This document shows positions 43,522 through 51,742 of a stretch of 64,000 bases of DNA, one piece after another. Under the pieces are notes generated by a model. That model made no database searches and was not told the DNA's origin. It worked only from the letters and a program-made list of their open reading frames with translations. Source of the DNA: DASRIA01 sp963768885 (GTDB lineage Bacteria; Actinomycetota; Thermoleophilia; Solirubrobacterales; JBBDJG01); NCBI GenBank assembly GCA_963768885.1, contig CAVYJN010000006.1, positions 806,001-870,000 of the forward strand. The letters run 5' to 3'. Position numbers and translations under genes: made by a program. Position 1 is the stretch's first letter, and each line of letters opens with the position of its first letter.

Positions 43522-43601
43522 GCGGCCGCCGGCGCGGTCGAGCCGGGGGCGGCGAGCTGATCCTTCCTTGGACCCGTCGTCCCCGATTCGGCCGTGCAGG
43601 A

Positions 43602-44033
43602 CTAGGAAGCAGCGGCAGCGGCGGGGACCGCTCCAAGCTGCTGCATCATCCCCAGCGTGTCCCAGTTCCCCCAGGTCTCGACGATCTTGCCGTCAGCGAT
43701 TCGGTCGATGCCGATTCCCGTGACGGTGCTGCTCCTGCCGGAGGCCGGAAGGCCCATTAGGTCGCCGTCGTTGGTGCCCACGGCTGTCCAGCGGGTGACC
43801 ACCTTGTCGCCCTCCGCGATCTGATCCTCGACCGTGATCCGCAGGTCGGAGAACGCGGCGCGATACATGGCGGCGGTCTGCTTGGCACCCTCGGGCCCGT
43901 GGATGCCCGCGTTCGGGTTCTGCGTGTCGTGGTCAACGGCGTCCTGGCTCACCAGCTCGTCCATCTCGTCCAGGTCTCCGCCGCTGAACAGCTCCAACGC
44001 GCGGCGCGCGATGGCCTTGTTCTGATCCGACAT
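43602..44033 (-). CDS. SnoaL-like polyketide-cyclase family protein (ester cyclase type)
   Basis: The 143-residue protein shows the NTF2-fold ester-cyclase pattern: AIARRALELFSGGDLDEMDELVSQDAVDHD, FSDLRITVEDQIAEGDKVVTRWTAVGTNDGDLMGLPASG and IADGKIVETWGNWDTLGMMQQLG. The DHD and W positions match the carrier site of this family. It is a single gene, convergent with the VOC gene. Biological role unknown. Confidence 0.82.
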   Translation of the reverse strand: MSDQNKAIARRALELFSGGDLDEMDELVSQDAVDHDTQNPNAGIHGPEGAKQTAAMYRAAFSDLRITVEDQIAEGDKVVTRWTAVGTNDGDLMGLPASGRSSTVTGIGIDRIADGKIVETWGNWDTLGMMQQLGAVPAAAAAS

Positions 44034-44119
44034 GTTCCACCTCCTCTCTGCCGGGTCTCGGCGACCCTACGTCTGCCGGGTCGAACATGCAAGCGGCGCC
44101 ACGGCAGCGCGCGCCGCGG

Positions 44120-45151
44120 TCAGCTAGACGTCGCGTGCGGCGCCTCCGCGGGACTCCGCGGCCCGATCTCGTCCGGCAGGTCCCCGGCCGGGCCGCGCTG
44201 CCACTCGAAGCCCTTGCGGGCGTGCCGCAGCCTGTACTTGAGCGCGCCGTGGGCGTTCATCCCGTGCCACGCCGCGTGCGTGATCATCGTGAACTTCGGG
44301 ATCCAGAAGCGCTCGCCGATCGCGTCCAGCGGCGCCGGCGCGCCGATCTCCACGTCCGCGCTCACGTGGCCCTCGCCGTCCTCGAGGGTCAGTCGCGCCA
44401 GGATCGTGCCGTCGCGGTCGCAGACCTGCGACTCGCCGATCATCACCGTCGGCCACGGGATGCCCGGGCCCAGCGGCGTCTCGCCGGTGACCGGGCCGAC
44501 GTGCGAGGCGTGTGCGACGGGCACCCCCGTCAGGCGCGCGACCTGGCCGGGGAGCGCACGCGCCTGCTCGCGCCAGATGCCGTGCTCGCGCTCGGCCAGC
44601 CGGCCCAGCGGGCCGGGCCAGTTCGTGGGCAGCGACGGCCAGCACATGCCGCCCAGCACGAGTTGCGCGCCGCCCGCCCGCACGCGCGCGGACGTGCGGT
44701 TGCGTGCCCATTCCCACCCGGACATCAGGCCGACGGTCGCGCCGAGCGCCCCGCACCGCACGACGCCGTCGTCGTCCCCGCCCCTGTAGTAGTTCTGCTC
44801 CCAGGCGGTCGGGATGTCCTTGTCGTGCAGGTGCGCCGCGCCGTCGGGCTCGGCGAGGACGTAGGTGCCGTAGGCGTGCTCGCCCCGCACCGCGAGGAAG
44901 CCGCCGCCGACGACGCAGTCGAGCTCGCGCGCGAGGCGCGTCAGCAGCTGGAAGGGCTGGCCGTCGACGGGGCGCGCGGCGCCGCGCAGGACCTTGGCAT
45001 AGACGTTGGGCGAGGTGCACGCCTCGGGGACGAGCACGACCTCGGCGCCGTGCTCGCGATGGGCGTCGCGAATCAGGTCCTCGATGCGGATCAGGTTGGC
45101 CTCCACCTCGCCGAGGGCGAGCGCGGGCTGGACGACTGCGATGCGGGTCAT
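44120..45151 (-). CDS. Nitrilase-superfamily protein lacking the usual catalytic cysteine
   Basis: The 343-residue protein has the nitrilase fold. It opens MTRIAVVQPALALGEVEANL; the catalytic Glu is in VVLVPEACTSPN and the Lys in HDKDIPTAWEQNYYRGG. At the nucleophile position, where family members read GxxxCxD or xLCWE, this protein reads VGLMSGWEWARNRT, so the Cys is replaced by Gly. A Cys lies further on in LVLGGMCWPS. It may be inactive, use another residue, or belong to a divergent subgroup. The ATG overlaps the stop of the upstream flavoprotein gene (ATGA), so they are coupled. Confidence 0.75.
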   Translation of the reverse strand: MTRIAVVQPALALGEVEANLIRIEDLIRDAHREHGAEVVLVPEACTSPNVYAKVLRGAARPVDGQPFQLLTRLARELDCVVGGGFLAVRGEHAYGTYVLAEPDGAAHLHDKDIPTAWEQNYYRGGDDDGVVRCGALGATVGLMSGWEWARNRTSARVRAGGAQLVLGGMCWPSLPTNWPGPLGRLAEREHGIWREQARALPGQVARLTGVPVAHASHVGPVTGETPLGPGIPWPTVMIGESQVCDRDGTILARLTLEDGEGHVSADVEIGAPAPLDAIGERFWIPKFTMITHAAWHGMNAHGALKYRLRHARKGFEWQRGPAGDLPDEIGPRSPAEAPHATSS

Positions 45152-46605
45152 GCGGGGACCTCCTCGACGGTTTCGGCCGGGGCCGCGGGCGTGGCGGCGA
45201 CCTGCGGCGCGGGGGGTGGGGGAGGGGCGGGCCAGGGCGCGTCCGGGTGGTCGGAGCCCGCGATCGGGCGCGCTGCCCGGAACCGGTCGGCGCGCAGCTC
45301 GCGGCGGATCTCGCGGTCGGTGCGCATGTCCCGCAGGGCCCGGGTCAGCGTCTCCATGCGCGGGCGCTCGCCCCGCCACAGCGCGGCGGCGACCGCGCGG
45401 GTCAAGCGCGGCGGCGGCGCGATCTCCTGAAACGTGCGGGCGCGGCCGAACAGGTCGGTCAGGTCGGGCTCGGTGGTCCGCCCCGCGTCGCGCACGAGCT
45501 CGCACAGCGCGGGGGACTGGCGCTCCACGCGCGTGTCGAGGTTCGCGAAGTGGTAGGCGGGCAGGCAGTCGCGGTCGCGCTCGGCCTCCCAGGCGCGCGT
45601 CGCCCGGTCGATCCCGGCGGGGTCGTCGAGGGCGGGGAGCACGTGCTCGGCGAGCGTGCGGCCCATCCACAGCGCGTCGCGCATCCCCTGCCCGGTCACC
45701 GGGTCCTTGAAGTGCCCCGCGTCACCGGCCAGCGCCCAGCCCGGCCCCGACGAGGCGCGGAAGAAGGCCGGGGTCTCGCCGGTCGAGCGCAGCTTGGTGT
45801 AGCTGCTCTTGTCGACGCCGGCGAGGCGTTCGGCGAGCCCGGGGTGCTCGTCGAGCTTGCCCTGCCAGTAGGCCTCCGGGTCCCGGCGCGCCTCGCTGAC
45901 CTCGTCGCGGTGTCCCATCAGGAGGATCAGCAGCCTGCCCTTGGGGGCCGACGGGAAGGCGAACGCGAAGGAGTCGCCGTCGCGCCACTGCATGAACATC
46001 TCGGCGGCGCTCGTTCCCGGCTGGGGCTCGTCGAGGTAGCGGAAGACCAGGCCGCGGCCGTTTCGCGAGAGCCGGTAGGGGTGCCAGGCGCCGACCTCCG
46101 CGGCGACGCTCGAGCGCCTGCCGTCCGCTCCCACGACGAGGCGGGCCGAGATGTCGTGGCTGTCGCCGTGCCGGTCGGTGTAGCGCACGCCCGCGACGCG
46201 CCCGGCGCGCCAGTGCAGTGACGTGAACGTGCAGCGCTCGCGGACGTCGGCGCCCTGTTCCCGCGCGGCCTCGACGAGGCAGATGTCCTGGAGGTCACGC
46301 GGGATGCAGACGCCGAAGTCGGTGCCGTCGCTCGCGGGGCGCAGGCGCTCGACGCAGGTGACGCCCTCGGCGACGAGCTTGGTCCATCGCACCTTGGACG
46401 GGTTCAGCGCCAGGATCCGCGGCAGCGCTCCGAGCTTCGACAGCTCGCTGGTGCCCGCCGGCATCAGCAGGTGGGTCGAGAGCTGGTCCGACGGGAAGCT
46501 CATCTTGTCGAGCACCACCACCTGGCGCCCCGCGCGGGCGAGCGGCGCCGCCACCGCGCATCCGGCAAGGCGTGCCCCGACCACGACGACGTCTGCCTGC
46601 TCCAC
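45148..46605 (-). CDS. FAD-dependent monooxygenase/geranylgeranyl-reductase-like flavoprotein
   Basis: The 485-residue protein begins ADVVVVGARLAGCAVAAPLARAG, the FAD dinucleotide fold. It continues with the DG motif LVVGADGRRSSVAAEVG and the GD motif GWALAGDAGHFKDPVTGQGMRDALWMG, all standard for PHBH-like flavin monooxygenases. A Pro/Ala-rich tail ends the chain. It oxidises or reduces a hydrophobic substrate with NAD(P)H. Coupling to the nitrilase-like gene suggests a two-step conversion of an unknown compound. Confidence 0.87.
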   Translation of the reverse strand: MEQADVVVVGARLAGCAVAAPLARAGRQVVVLDKMSFPSDQLSTHLLMPAGTSELSKLGALPRILALNPSKVRWTKLVAEGVTCVERLRPASDGTDFGVCIPRDLQDICLVEAAREQGADVRERCTFTSLHWRAGRVAGVRYTDRHGDSHDISARLVVGADGRRSSVAAEVGAWHPYRLSRNGRGLVFRYLDEPQPGTSAAEMFMQWRDGDSFAFAFPSAPKGRLLILLMGHRDEVSEARRDPEAYWQGKLDEHPGLAERLAGVDKSSYTKLRSTGETPAFFRASSGPGWALAGDAGHFKDPVTGQGMRDALWMGRTLAEHVLPALDDPAGIDRATRAWEAERDRDCLPAYHFANLDTRVERQSPALCELVRDAGRTTEPDLTDLFGRARTFQEIAPPPRLTRAVAAALWRGERPRMETLTRALRDMRTDREIRRELRADRFRAARPIAGSDHPDAPWPAPPPPPAPQVAATPAAPAETVEEVPA

Positions 46606-46752
46606 GACCCCTCCTCCTGCTCTCCCGATGACGGATGGCGTTGCGCCGCCCGCAGCGAAGGTCTGACGTTAACCGGTCCCGGGGCACGGTTGCACGGGCG
46701 GCGATGAGCCCCCGGCGGTTAGGCTGGGAGGCCAGGTCTTCGCTCGAGCAGA

Positions 46753-47190
46753 ATGCACCGGTCAAGCGGCTCCATAGTGGTGGGCACCGACGGTTCCAGG
46801 ACGGCGTCGGCAGCGGTGGCGCAGGCAGGGGCATTGGCGAAGCTGTTGGGGGCGAGCGTCCACCTCGTCTGCGCCTTTTTCCCGGTCGTGGGCCGGGCAG
46901 GCCGCGAGGCCCTGGCGGGCCGGCCCTACGACGAAGCGCGCAACGACGCGCTCTCGGTCCTGGAGGAGGCCGCTCGTCGCCTGCGCGCGACGGGCGTGCG
47001 GGTCGAGTGCCATGCGGTTTACGGGGGCGCCGCCGAGGCGCTCTTGGAAACGGCAGAGGCAATTCACGCTCGGCTGATCGTGGTCGGCAGCAAGGGAATG
47101 AGCCGCGGCGAGCGCTACTTGCTGGGGAGCGTGCCGAACAAGGTGTCCCACCACGCTTCCTGCAATGTCCTGATCGTGCGCACCACCTGA
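46753..47190 (+). CDS. Universal stress protein
   Basis: The 145-residue UspA-fold protein has an N-terminal IVVGTDGSRTASAAVAQAGALAKLLGA. The C-terminal ATP-binding motif is VVGSKGMSRGERYLLGSVPNKVSHHASCNVLIV (GxxG-9x-GS(V) type). It binds ATP and responds to stress. It is followed after 49 bases by a TMEM175-like channel gene. Confidence 0.9.
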   Translation: MHRSSGSIVVGTDGSRTASAAVAQAGALAKLLGASVHLVCAFFPVVGRAGREALAGRPYDEARNDALSVLEEAARRLRATGVRVECHAVYGGAAEALLETAEAIHARLIVVGSKGMSRGERYLLGSVPNKVSHHASCNVLIVRTT

Positions 47191-47239
47191 CGCGGGAAGA
47201 GGCAAGGCGGCAACCGCGTTCGGGCGAGGAGGGGAACGC

Positions 47240-47884
47240 GTGGCGTCGAAGTCCGGGCCAATGCGTGACCGCTGGGACACGAGCCGCCTCGAGGCGTTCA
47301 GCGACGGGGTCTTTGCGATCGCCATCACGCTGCTCGTACTGGAGATCAGCGTCCCGGAGAGTGATTTCGACGACCTCTGGAAGGGCATCGCCGACCAGTG
47401 GCCGTCCTACCTCGCCTACGCGACGAGCTTCATCACGATCGGCGGCCTGTGGATCGCACACCACGGGATCTTTCGCCGCCTGGTCGGCGCGGACGACGCC
47501 GTGATGCGCTTGAACATCCTGCTGCTGATGCTCGTCTCGTTCCTGCCGTTTCCCACGAAGCTGGTCGCCGAGGCGATCGAGGTGGCCTCCGCCGAGCGCG
47601 CGGCCGTGGTCTTCTTCGGCCTCGTGCTGCTTGCGATCTCGGTCACGATCAGCGCGCTCTGGCGCTACGTGGCCAGGCACCGGGACCTGCTCGAACCCGG
47701 CGTCACCGACGAAGAAGTCAAGGCCATGACGCTGGTCACGACGCCGAGCATCGGCTTCTATGCCGTGATCGTGGGCCTCGCGTTCCTCGTGCCGCAGGTC
47801 GCCGCCTTCGGCTACCTCTTGATCGCCGTGGTCGCCGTGTTCCGCCAGCACGGCGACCGCGGGGCTGCGTCCGCGGCCGCCTGA
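47240..47884 (+). CDS. TMEM175-family (DUF1211) potassium channel-like membrane protein
   Basis: The 214-residue protein has six membrane helices. The first carries the signature RLEAFSDGVFAIAITLLVLEI (FSDG motif), the pore-lining helix of bacterial TMEM175 channels. Later segments SFITIGGLWIAHHGIF and LLLMLVSFLPFPTKL fit the family. It conducts K+ weakly selectively and works as a tetramer. GTG 47240 follows GAGGAGGGG, a strong ribosome site. Confidence 0.9.
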   Translation: MASKSGPMRDRWDTSRLEAFSDGVFAIAITLLVLEISVPESDFDDLWKGIADQWPSYLAYATSFITIGGLWIAHHGIFRRLVGADDAVMRLNILLLMLVSFLPFPTKLVAEAIEVASAERAAVVFFGLVLLAISVTISALWRYVARHRDLLEPGVTDEEVKAMTLVTTPSIGFYAVIVGLAFLVPQVAAFGYLLIAVVAVFRQHGDRGAASAAA

Positions 47885-47898
47885 TCACCGTTGCGGCC

Positions 47899-48206
47899 TC
47901 AGCCTGACGAGGTGCCCTCTTTGGCCGTCGTCTCGATCTCGCGCTTCAGCTCGTCGGGATCGGCATCGACCTGCTGCTCGATCAGCTTGTTCGCGCGCTT
48001 GGTCGCCTTCGCGAGCTGCTCCTCGATCTTCGACTCGCCGATCACGACCACGGCGGCGTTGCCCTCGTCGAGCTCGGCGCCGAGGGCCTTGAGCTCGCCG
48101 CGCGAGATCCCGCGTGTGAAGTGCCCGGCGAGGCCGCCCGCGCCCGCACCCACGATCGCGCTGCCGAGGATCGCGGGCGGGAACAGGATGCCCACCAGCA
48201 CTTCTT
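47899..48206 (-). pseudogene. Truncated DUF1269-like protein
   Basis: The readable C-terminal part (about 100 residues) contains VGILFPPAILGSAIVGAGAGGLAGHFTRGISRGELKALGAELDEGNAAVVVIGE and a helical charged tail. DUF1269 proteins have roughly 60-90 residues before this glycine-rich hairpin, and these are missing. The coding-like sequence stops near 48206, just before the lipoprotein gene begins on the other strand, as if a rearrangement removed the 5' half. A short product from GTG 48195 could still be made. Confidence 0.5.
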
Positions 48207-48242
48207 GACAGCCGGCAGAGTGGCTGAGAGGGTCGCCGCGGA

Positions 48243-49151
48243 GTGACCGCACGCCAAGCGATATCTGCGTCCGCGGCTGCTTCGGTGATGCTGATCGGCG
48301 CCTGCGGTGCCGAGCAGAAGAAGCCTGCGGAGCCCGTCGAGTTCGAGGAAACGCTCGGCTTCAGCGGCGAAGGAATCATCGAGCGCCAGACCCGGGTGGA
48401 GGGGGAGATCCGGGACTGCATGAAGGCGCAGGGATTCGAGTACATCCCGGTGGACCCGTTGGTGCAGGAGCGGGCGTTGACCGGCCACGCCCTGACCGAG
48501 GAGGAGTTCATCAAGCAGTTCGGGGACGGGGTCAGCACCTTGTTCGATCGGGGCCTGGGTCAGCAGCAGCCCGATCCGAACGAGCGAATCCGCCGGGGTC
48601 TCGCGGCGGCTGACCGGACTGCTTACGATCGCGCCCTGGGAGGGGACAATCCCGCCGTGACGTTCGCGGAGGCGGTCGATTCGGGCGACTTCAGCGAGCT
48701 CGGCGGCTGCTCGAAGCAGGCAAGCGAGGCGGAATTCGGAGGAGCTGCCGTGGTGACGGCACTGCTCGGGAAGCTCGACGAGCTCGACGAGGCGATCGTG
48801 CAGGACCAGCGGATGGTGCGGGCAGCGGAGAAGTGGTCCGCGTGCCTGGCGAAGAAGGGCTTTCGGTATGCGGAGCCCGATGACATCGAGGAAGACCTCA
48901 CCGAGCGCTTCCAGGCCATCGTTGGAAGCGACGTGGTGCCGGGGGCGACGACTCCGCCGCCCGGCCTCAGCTATGACCGCGCGGCGCTCGCCGCGCTGCA
49001 GCGCGAGGAGGTGAGGCTCGGCGCCGCCGACCTCGAGTGCGAGAACCGCGAACTCGATCCGGTCGAGCGAGTCGTGCGCCCGGAATACGAGGCGCTCTTT
49101 CGCAAGAGCAACCGCCGGCTGATCGCGCGAGTGCGCCCCGCGGCCGGCTAG
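48243..49151 (+). CDS. Putative lipoprotein, unknown
   Basis: The 302-residue protein from GTG 48243 has a hydrophobic N-terminus ending in a lipobox-like LIGAC (Cys near 21). Acidic helical sequence follows (VEFEETLGFSGEGIIERQTRVEGEIRDCMKAQGFEYIPVDP). A second similar unit (AAEKWSACLAKKGFRYAEPDD) lies near residue 205. The two C-x-(8)-GF(E/R)Y segments suggest an internal repeat of a small cysteine-bearing helix. No family recognised. It is convergent with the GST gene; the stop codons overlap. Confidence 0.68.
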   Translation: MTARQAISASAAASVMLIGACGAEQKKPAEPVEFEETLGFSGEGIIERQTRVEGEIRDCMKAQGFEYIPVDPLVQERALTGHALTEEEFIKQFGDGVSTLFDRGLGQQQPDPNERIRRGLAAADRTAYDRALGGDNPAVTFAEAVDSGDFSELGGCSKQASEAEFGGAAVVTALLGKLDELDEAIVQDQRMVRAAEKWSACLAKKGFRYAEPDDIEEDLTERFQAIVGSDVVPGATTPPPGLSYDRAALAALQREEVRLGAADLECENRELDPVERVVRPEYEALFRKSNRRLIARVRPAAG

Positions 49152-49831
49152 GACTTGGCGCCGGCGACGAAGCCCCGCACGTCCGCGGCCGGCTCCGTGT
49201 AGGCGTCACCGAGCGAGGCCTCCACCGCGGCCATGTAGTCCGTCGCCCACGCCGGGAAGTCGTAGTCGATCGCGTGCAGGAACTCGAGCGTCGCGGCGAG
49301 GCGGATGTCGGCAATCGACGGGGTCGCGCCACCGATGAACGTCTTCCCGTCGAGGAAGAAGGAGCGGTAGGTCTCGAGCGGCTGGGCGATCGCGTCGGCG
49401 GCGTCCCGCTGGGCCTTCGCCTTCATCTCGTCATCTGCATCGGAGGTGGCGACCTCGCCCGCGTACTGGGGAAAGCCGAGCGCCGGGTAGGTGGCGCGCG
49501 CGACCAGCGGGTAGAGCGTGCCCACCAGGTAGAACATCGCGCTGTCGATCATCGCGCGCTCGGCCGGGTCCTTCGGATAGAACTGCTCGAGGTCGTGCTT
49601 GTTGCAGAGGTACTGCATGATCGCGCAGCTCTCCCACAGCGATCCCCTCGGCAATCCTTCCTCCTCGAGCATCGGCGTGAGCTGGGCCGGGTCCTTCTCG
49701 ACGAACTGCGGCTCGTCCTTCTTGCCCCACACGTCGTTCTCGTCGAAGTCGAGGCCGGCCGCACGCACCAGGATGCGAGTGGTCAGGTTGTTGACGCTCG
49801 GTCGCAGGATGTTGAGCGTGTGTGCGGCCAT
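49148..49831 (-). CDS. Glutathione S-transferase family protein
   Basis: The 227-residue protein has a thioredoxin-like N-terminal domain: LNILRPSVNNLTTRILVRAAGLDFDENDVW, then the cis-Pro region AQLTPMLEEEGLPRGSLWESCAIMQYLC with the ESxAI glutathione-contact motif. An all-helical C-terminal domain (FFLDGKTFIGGATPSIADIRLAATLEFLHAI) follows, with the usual ADI motif. Actinobacteria usually use mycothiol, so a GST here may accept another thiol. Last gene of the operon running from 52509; start 10 bases after the VOC stop. Confidence 0.88.
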   Translation of the reverse strand: MAAHTLNILRPSVNNLTTRILVRAAGLDFDENDVWGKKDEPQFVEKDPAQLTPMLEEEGLPRGSLWESCAIMQYLCNKHDLEQFYPKDPAERAMIDSAMFYLVGTLYPLVARATYPALGFPQYAGEVATSDADDEMKAKAQRDAADAIAQPLETYRSFFLDGKTFIGGATPSIADIRLAATLEFLHAIDYDFPAWATDYMAAVEASLGDAYTEPAADVRGFVAGAKS

Positions 49832-49841
49832 GGTTCTCCTC

Positions 49842-50426
49842 CTACGTGTAGGGGTCTTTGGGCGACCTGTCGTCCGACAGCGTTTCCCGCGATCGCGTGA
49901 CGAGCGCCTCGATCGCATCGGCGAGGTGCACCGGAGCGATGTTGTAGTCGCCCCGCTCGACTCTGAGCTTGTGTGCCTCGAGCAGCACTTCGGCGTGCGT
50001 GGAGCCGGCGGGCGGCTCGAAGCGATAGGACGCGAGCTCGATCAGCAGGCCGAGCGGGTCCTCGAAGTAGATGGAGTCCATGAAGCCGCGGTCCTTGACG
50101 CCGCTGTGGCGGACGCCACGCTCGTCGAGCCGCTCGACCGCCTGCCAGAAGGTGGCCTGCGACAGCGCGAACGCGACGTGGTGCACGCATCCGGGGTCGG
50201 TCGGAGTGCGCGTCGAATCGGGCTCGCGTTCGTCGTTGGTGAAGATGGTGATCAGGCGCCCGTCACCCGGATCGAAGTAGAGATGGCTTTCGGAGGGGTT
50301 GTCGAGGTTGGGCTGCTCGAAGACGAACGGCATGCCGAGCAGGCCCTCCCAGAAGTCGATCGACGTCTGCCGGTCGGCACCGACGAGCGTGATGTGGTGG
50401 ACGCCCTGTGTCTGAAGTTTTCGCAT
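49842..50426 (-). CDS. VOC-superfamily protein, possible ring-cleaving dioxygenase or glyoxalase
   Basis: The 194-residue protein has VOC units GVHHITLVGADRQTSIDFWEGLLGMPFVFEQPN and PGCVHHVAFALSQATFWQAVERLDERGV. His in VHHITL, His in VHHVAF and Glu in PLGLLIELAS occupy the 2-His-1-carboxylate metal positions of extradiol dioxygenases and related VOC enzymes. It could cleave or isomerise an aromatic or thiol adduct. It lies between the CoA ligase (14-base gap) and the GST (10-base gap). Confidence 0.82.
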   Translation of the reverse strand: MRKLQTQGVHHITLVGADRQTSIDFWEGLLGMPFVFEQPNLDNPSESHLYFDPGDGRLITIFTNDEREPDSTRTPTDPGCVHHVAFALSQATFWQAVERLDERGVRHSGVKDRGFMDSIYFEDPLGLLIELASYRFEPPAGSTHAEVLLEAHKLRVERGDYNIAPVHLADAIEALVTRSRETLSDDRSPKDPYT

Positions 50427-50440
50427 TGGCTCCTCTCGAC

Positions 50441-51742
50441 TCAACGCTCGACGAGTTTCGACTTGTATTCGCTGCGTCCCAGACTGCCCCACGGCACGAG
50501 GTCGACGCGTGTCTGGACGACGAGCACGTTACGCAGTCTCTCGCGGATCGACTCCGCGAGCGCGGGATCGGCGCTTGCGTCCTCGGCAAGCTCGACGCAC
50601 ACGGGCAGCGGCGGCTCCTGCTTCACGCCCGGCGCCTGCGGCTTGACGAGGATGTGGCCGCTGACCCTGGGCGCGAAAGCGTTCACGACCTCGCGGACGG
50701 CCGAGGGGAAGACGTTGACCCCGCGCACGATCAGCATGTCGTCGGTCCGCCCGATGCACCGCACCCGCGGCCCCGTGCGGCCACAGCTGCACGGGCTGGT
50801 GCGGACCTGGACGTGGTCGCGTGTGCGAAACCGCAGCAGCGGCGCCGCGCGATGCTGGAGGTGCGTCAGCACGAGCTCGCCGGTGGCGCCGTCGGCCATC
50901 TCGAGGGAGACGCCCGACTCGGGTTCGATCAGCTCGGGGTGCACGAAGCCGCGCGCGCCCAGGTGCATGCCGTCCTGCGCTTCGCACTCTCCCCACAGCG
51001 ACGCGCCGATGTCGCCGATGCCCATCGCCTCGGTCACCCGCGCGCCCCAGTCCTCTTCGAGCTTCGCGCGGAAGGCCGGCTCGCCGCCGCCGGGCTCACC
51101 GGCCACGAGCACGCGCTCCACGCTCGATCCCCGCAGATCGACGTTCCGCTGCGCCGCCCATTCGACGAGATGTGCCGCATAGGAGGGCGTCAGCACCGCG
51201 GCTTCGGGCTTGAGGCGCTCGACGGCGAGCATCAGGCGCTCGGTGTTCCCGGTGCCGACCGGGATGTGACAGAGGCCGATGCGCTCGAACGCGGCCAGCG
51301 CCGCGCCCGCCACGAACGGCCCGGCGTTGTAGGTGGAGACGATGCGCCGGCCCGCGGCGAGGCCGGAGGCCGCGTAGCTGCGTGCCGATCCGGTCACCCA
51401 GTTGTCGAGGTCGCCCGCCGTCAGCGGGATGTAGCTGGGCGTGCCGGTGGTGCCGCTGGTCGAGTAGATCCGCGCGATCTCGGACGGCGCCGCGCACAGG
51501 TGCGCGCCGATCGGGTTGTCGGGCGTGCACGTCGCCTTGATCTCCTGCTTCTCGGTGAGGGGCAGCTGCGCGATGTCGGCCAGTCCGCCCGCCGCGCGCT
51601 CCGAGTCGAACCCGGCCGCCGCCAGCTTCTCGCGATAGAAGGCCGAGCGCTCGAAGAGGTAGGCGAGCTGGGTGCGGTAGGACTCGTCGTCGAGGGCGAG
51701 CTGCTCCGCCCACGGGCGGGTTTCGACGTCAGGGTCGAGCAT
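50441..51742 (-). CDS. PaaK-like aryl/acyl-CoA ligase
   Basis: The 433-residue protein matches the phenylacetate-CoA ligase branch of AMP-forming enzymes. The P-loop is IYSTSGTTGTPSYIPLT; AGEPGGGEP and TEAMGIGDIGASLWGEC are the adenylate-binding parts; LLRFRTRDHV and IGRTDDMLIVRGVNVFPSAV are the hinge and lid. A C-terminal SLGRSEYKSKLVER places the late Lys. CxCGRTGPR cysteines resemble the zinc finger-like loop of PaaK. It activates an aromatic or related acid to its CoA ester with ATP; the acid is unknown. Its start overlaps the upstream lyase stop by 14 bases. Confidence 0.87.
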   Translation of the reverse strand: MLDPDVETRPWAEQLALDDESYRTQLAYLFERSAFYREKLAAAGFDSERAAGGLADIAQLPLTEKQEIKATCTPDNPIGAHLCAAPSEIARIYSTSGTTGTPSYIPLTAGDLDNWVTGSARSYAASGLAAGRRIVSTYNAGPFVAGAALAAFERIGLCHIPVGTGNTERLMLAVERLKPEAAVLTPSYAAHLVEWAAQRNVDLRGSSVERVLVAGEPGGGEPAFRAKLEEDWGARVTEAMGIGDIGASLWGECEAQDGMHLGARGFVHPELIEPESGVSLEMADGATGELVLTHLQHRAAPLLRFRTRDHVQVRTSPCSCGRTGPRVRCIGRTDDMLIVRGVNVFPSAVREVVNAFAPRVSGHILVKPQAPGVKQEPPLPVCVELAEDASADPALAESIRERLRNVLVVQTRVDLVPWGSLGRSEYKSKLVER

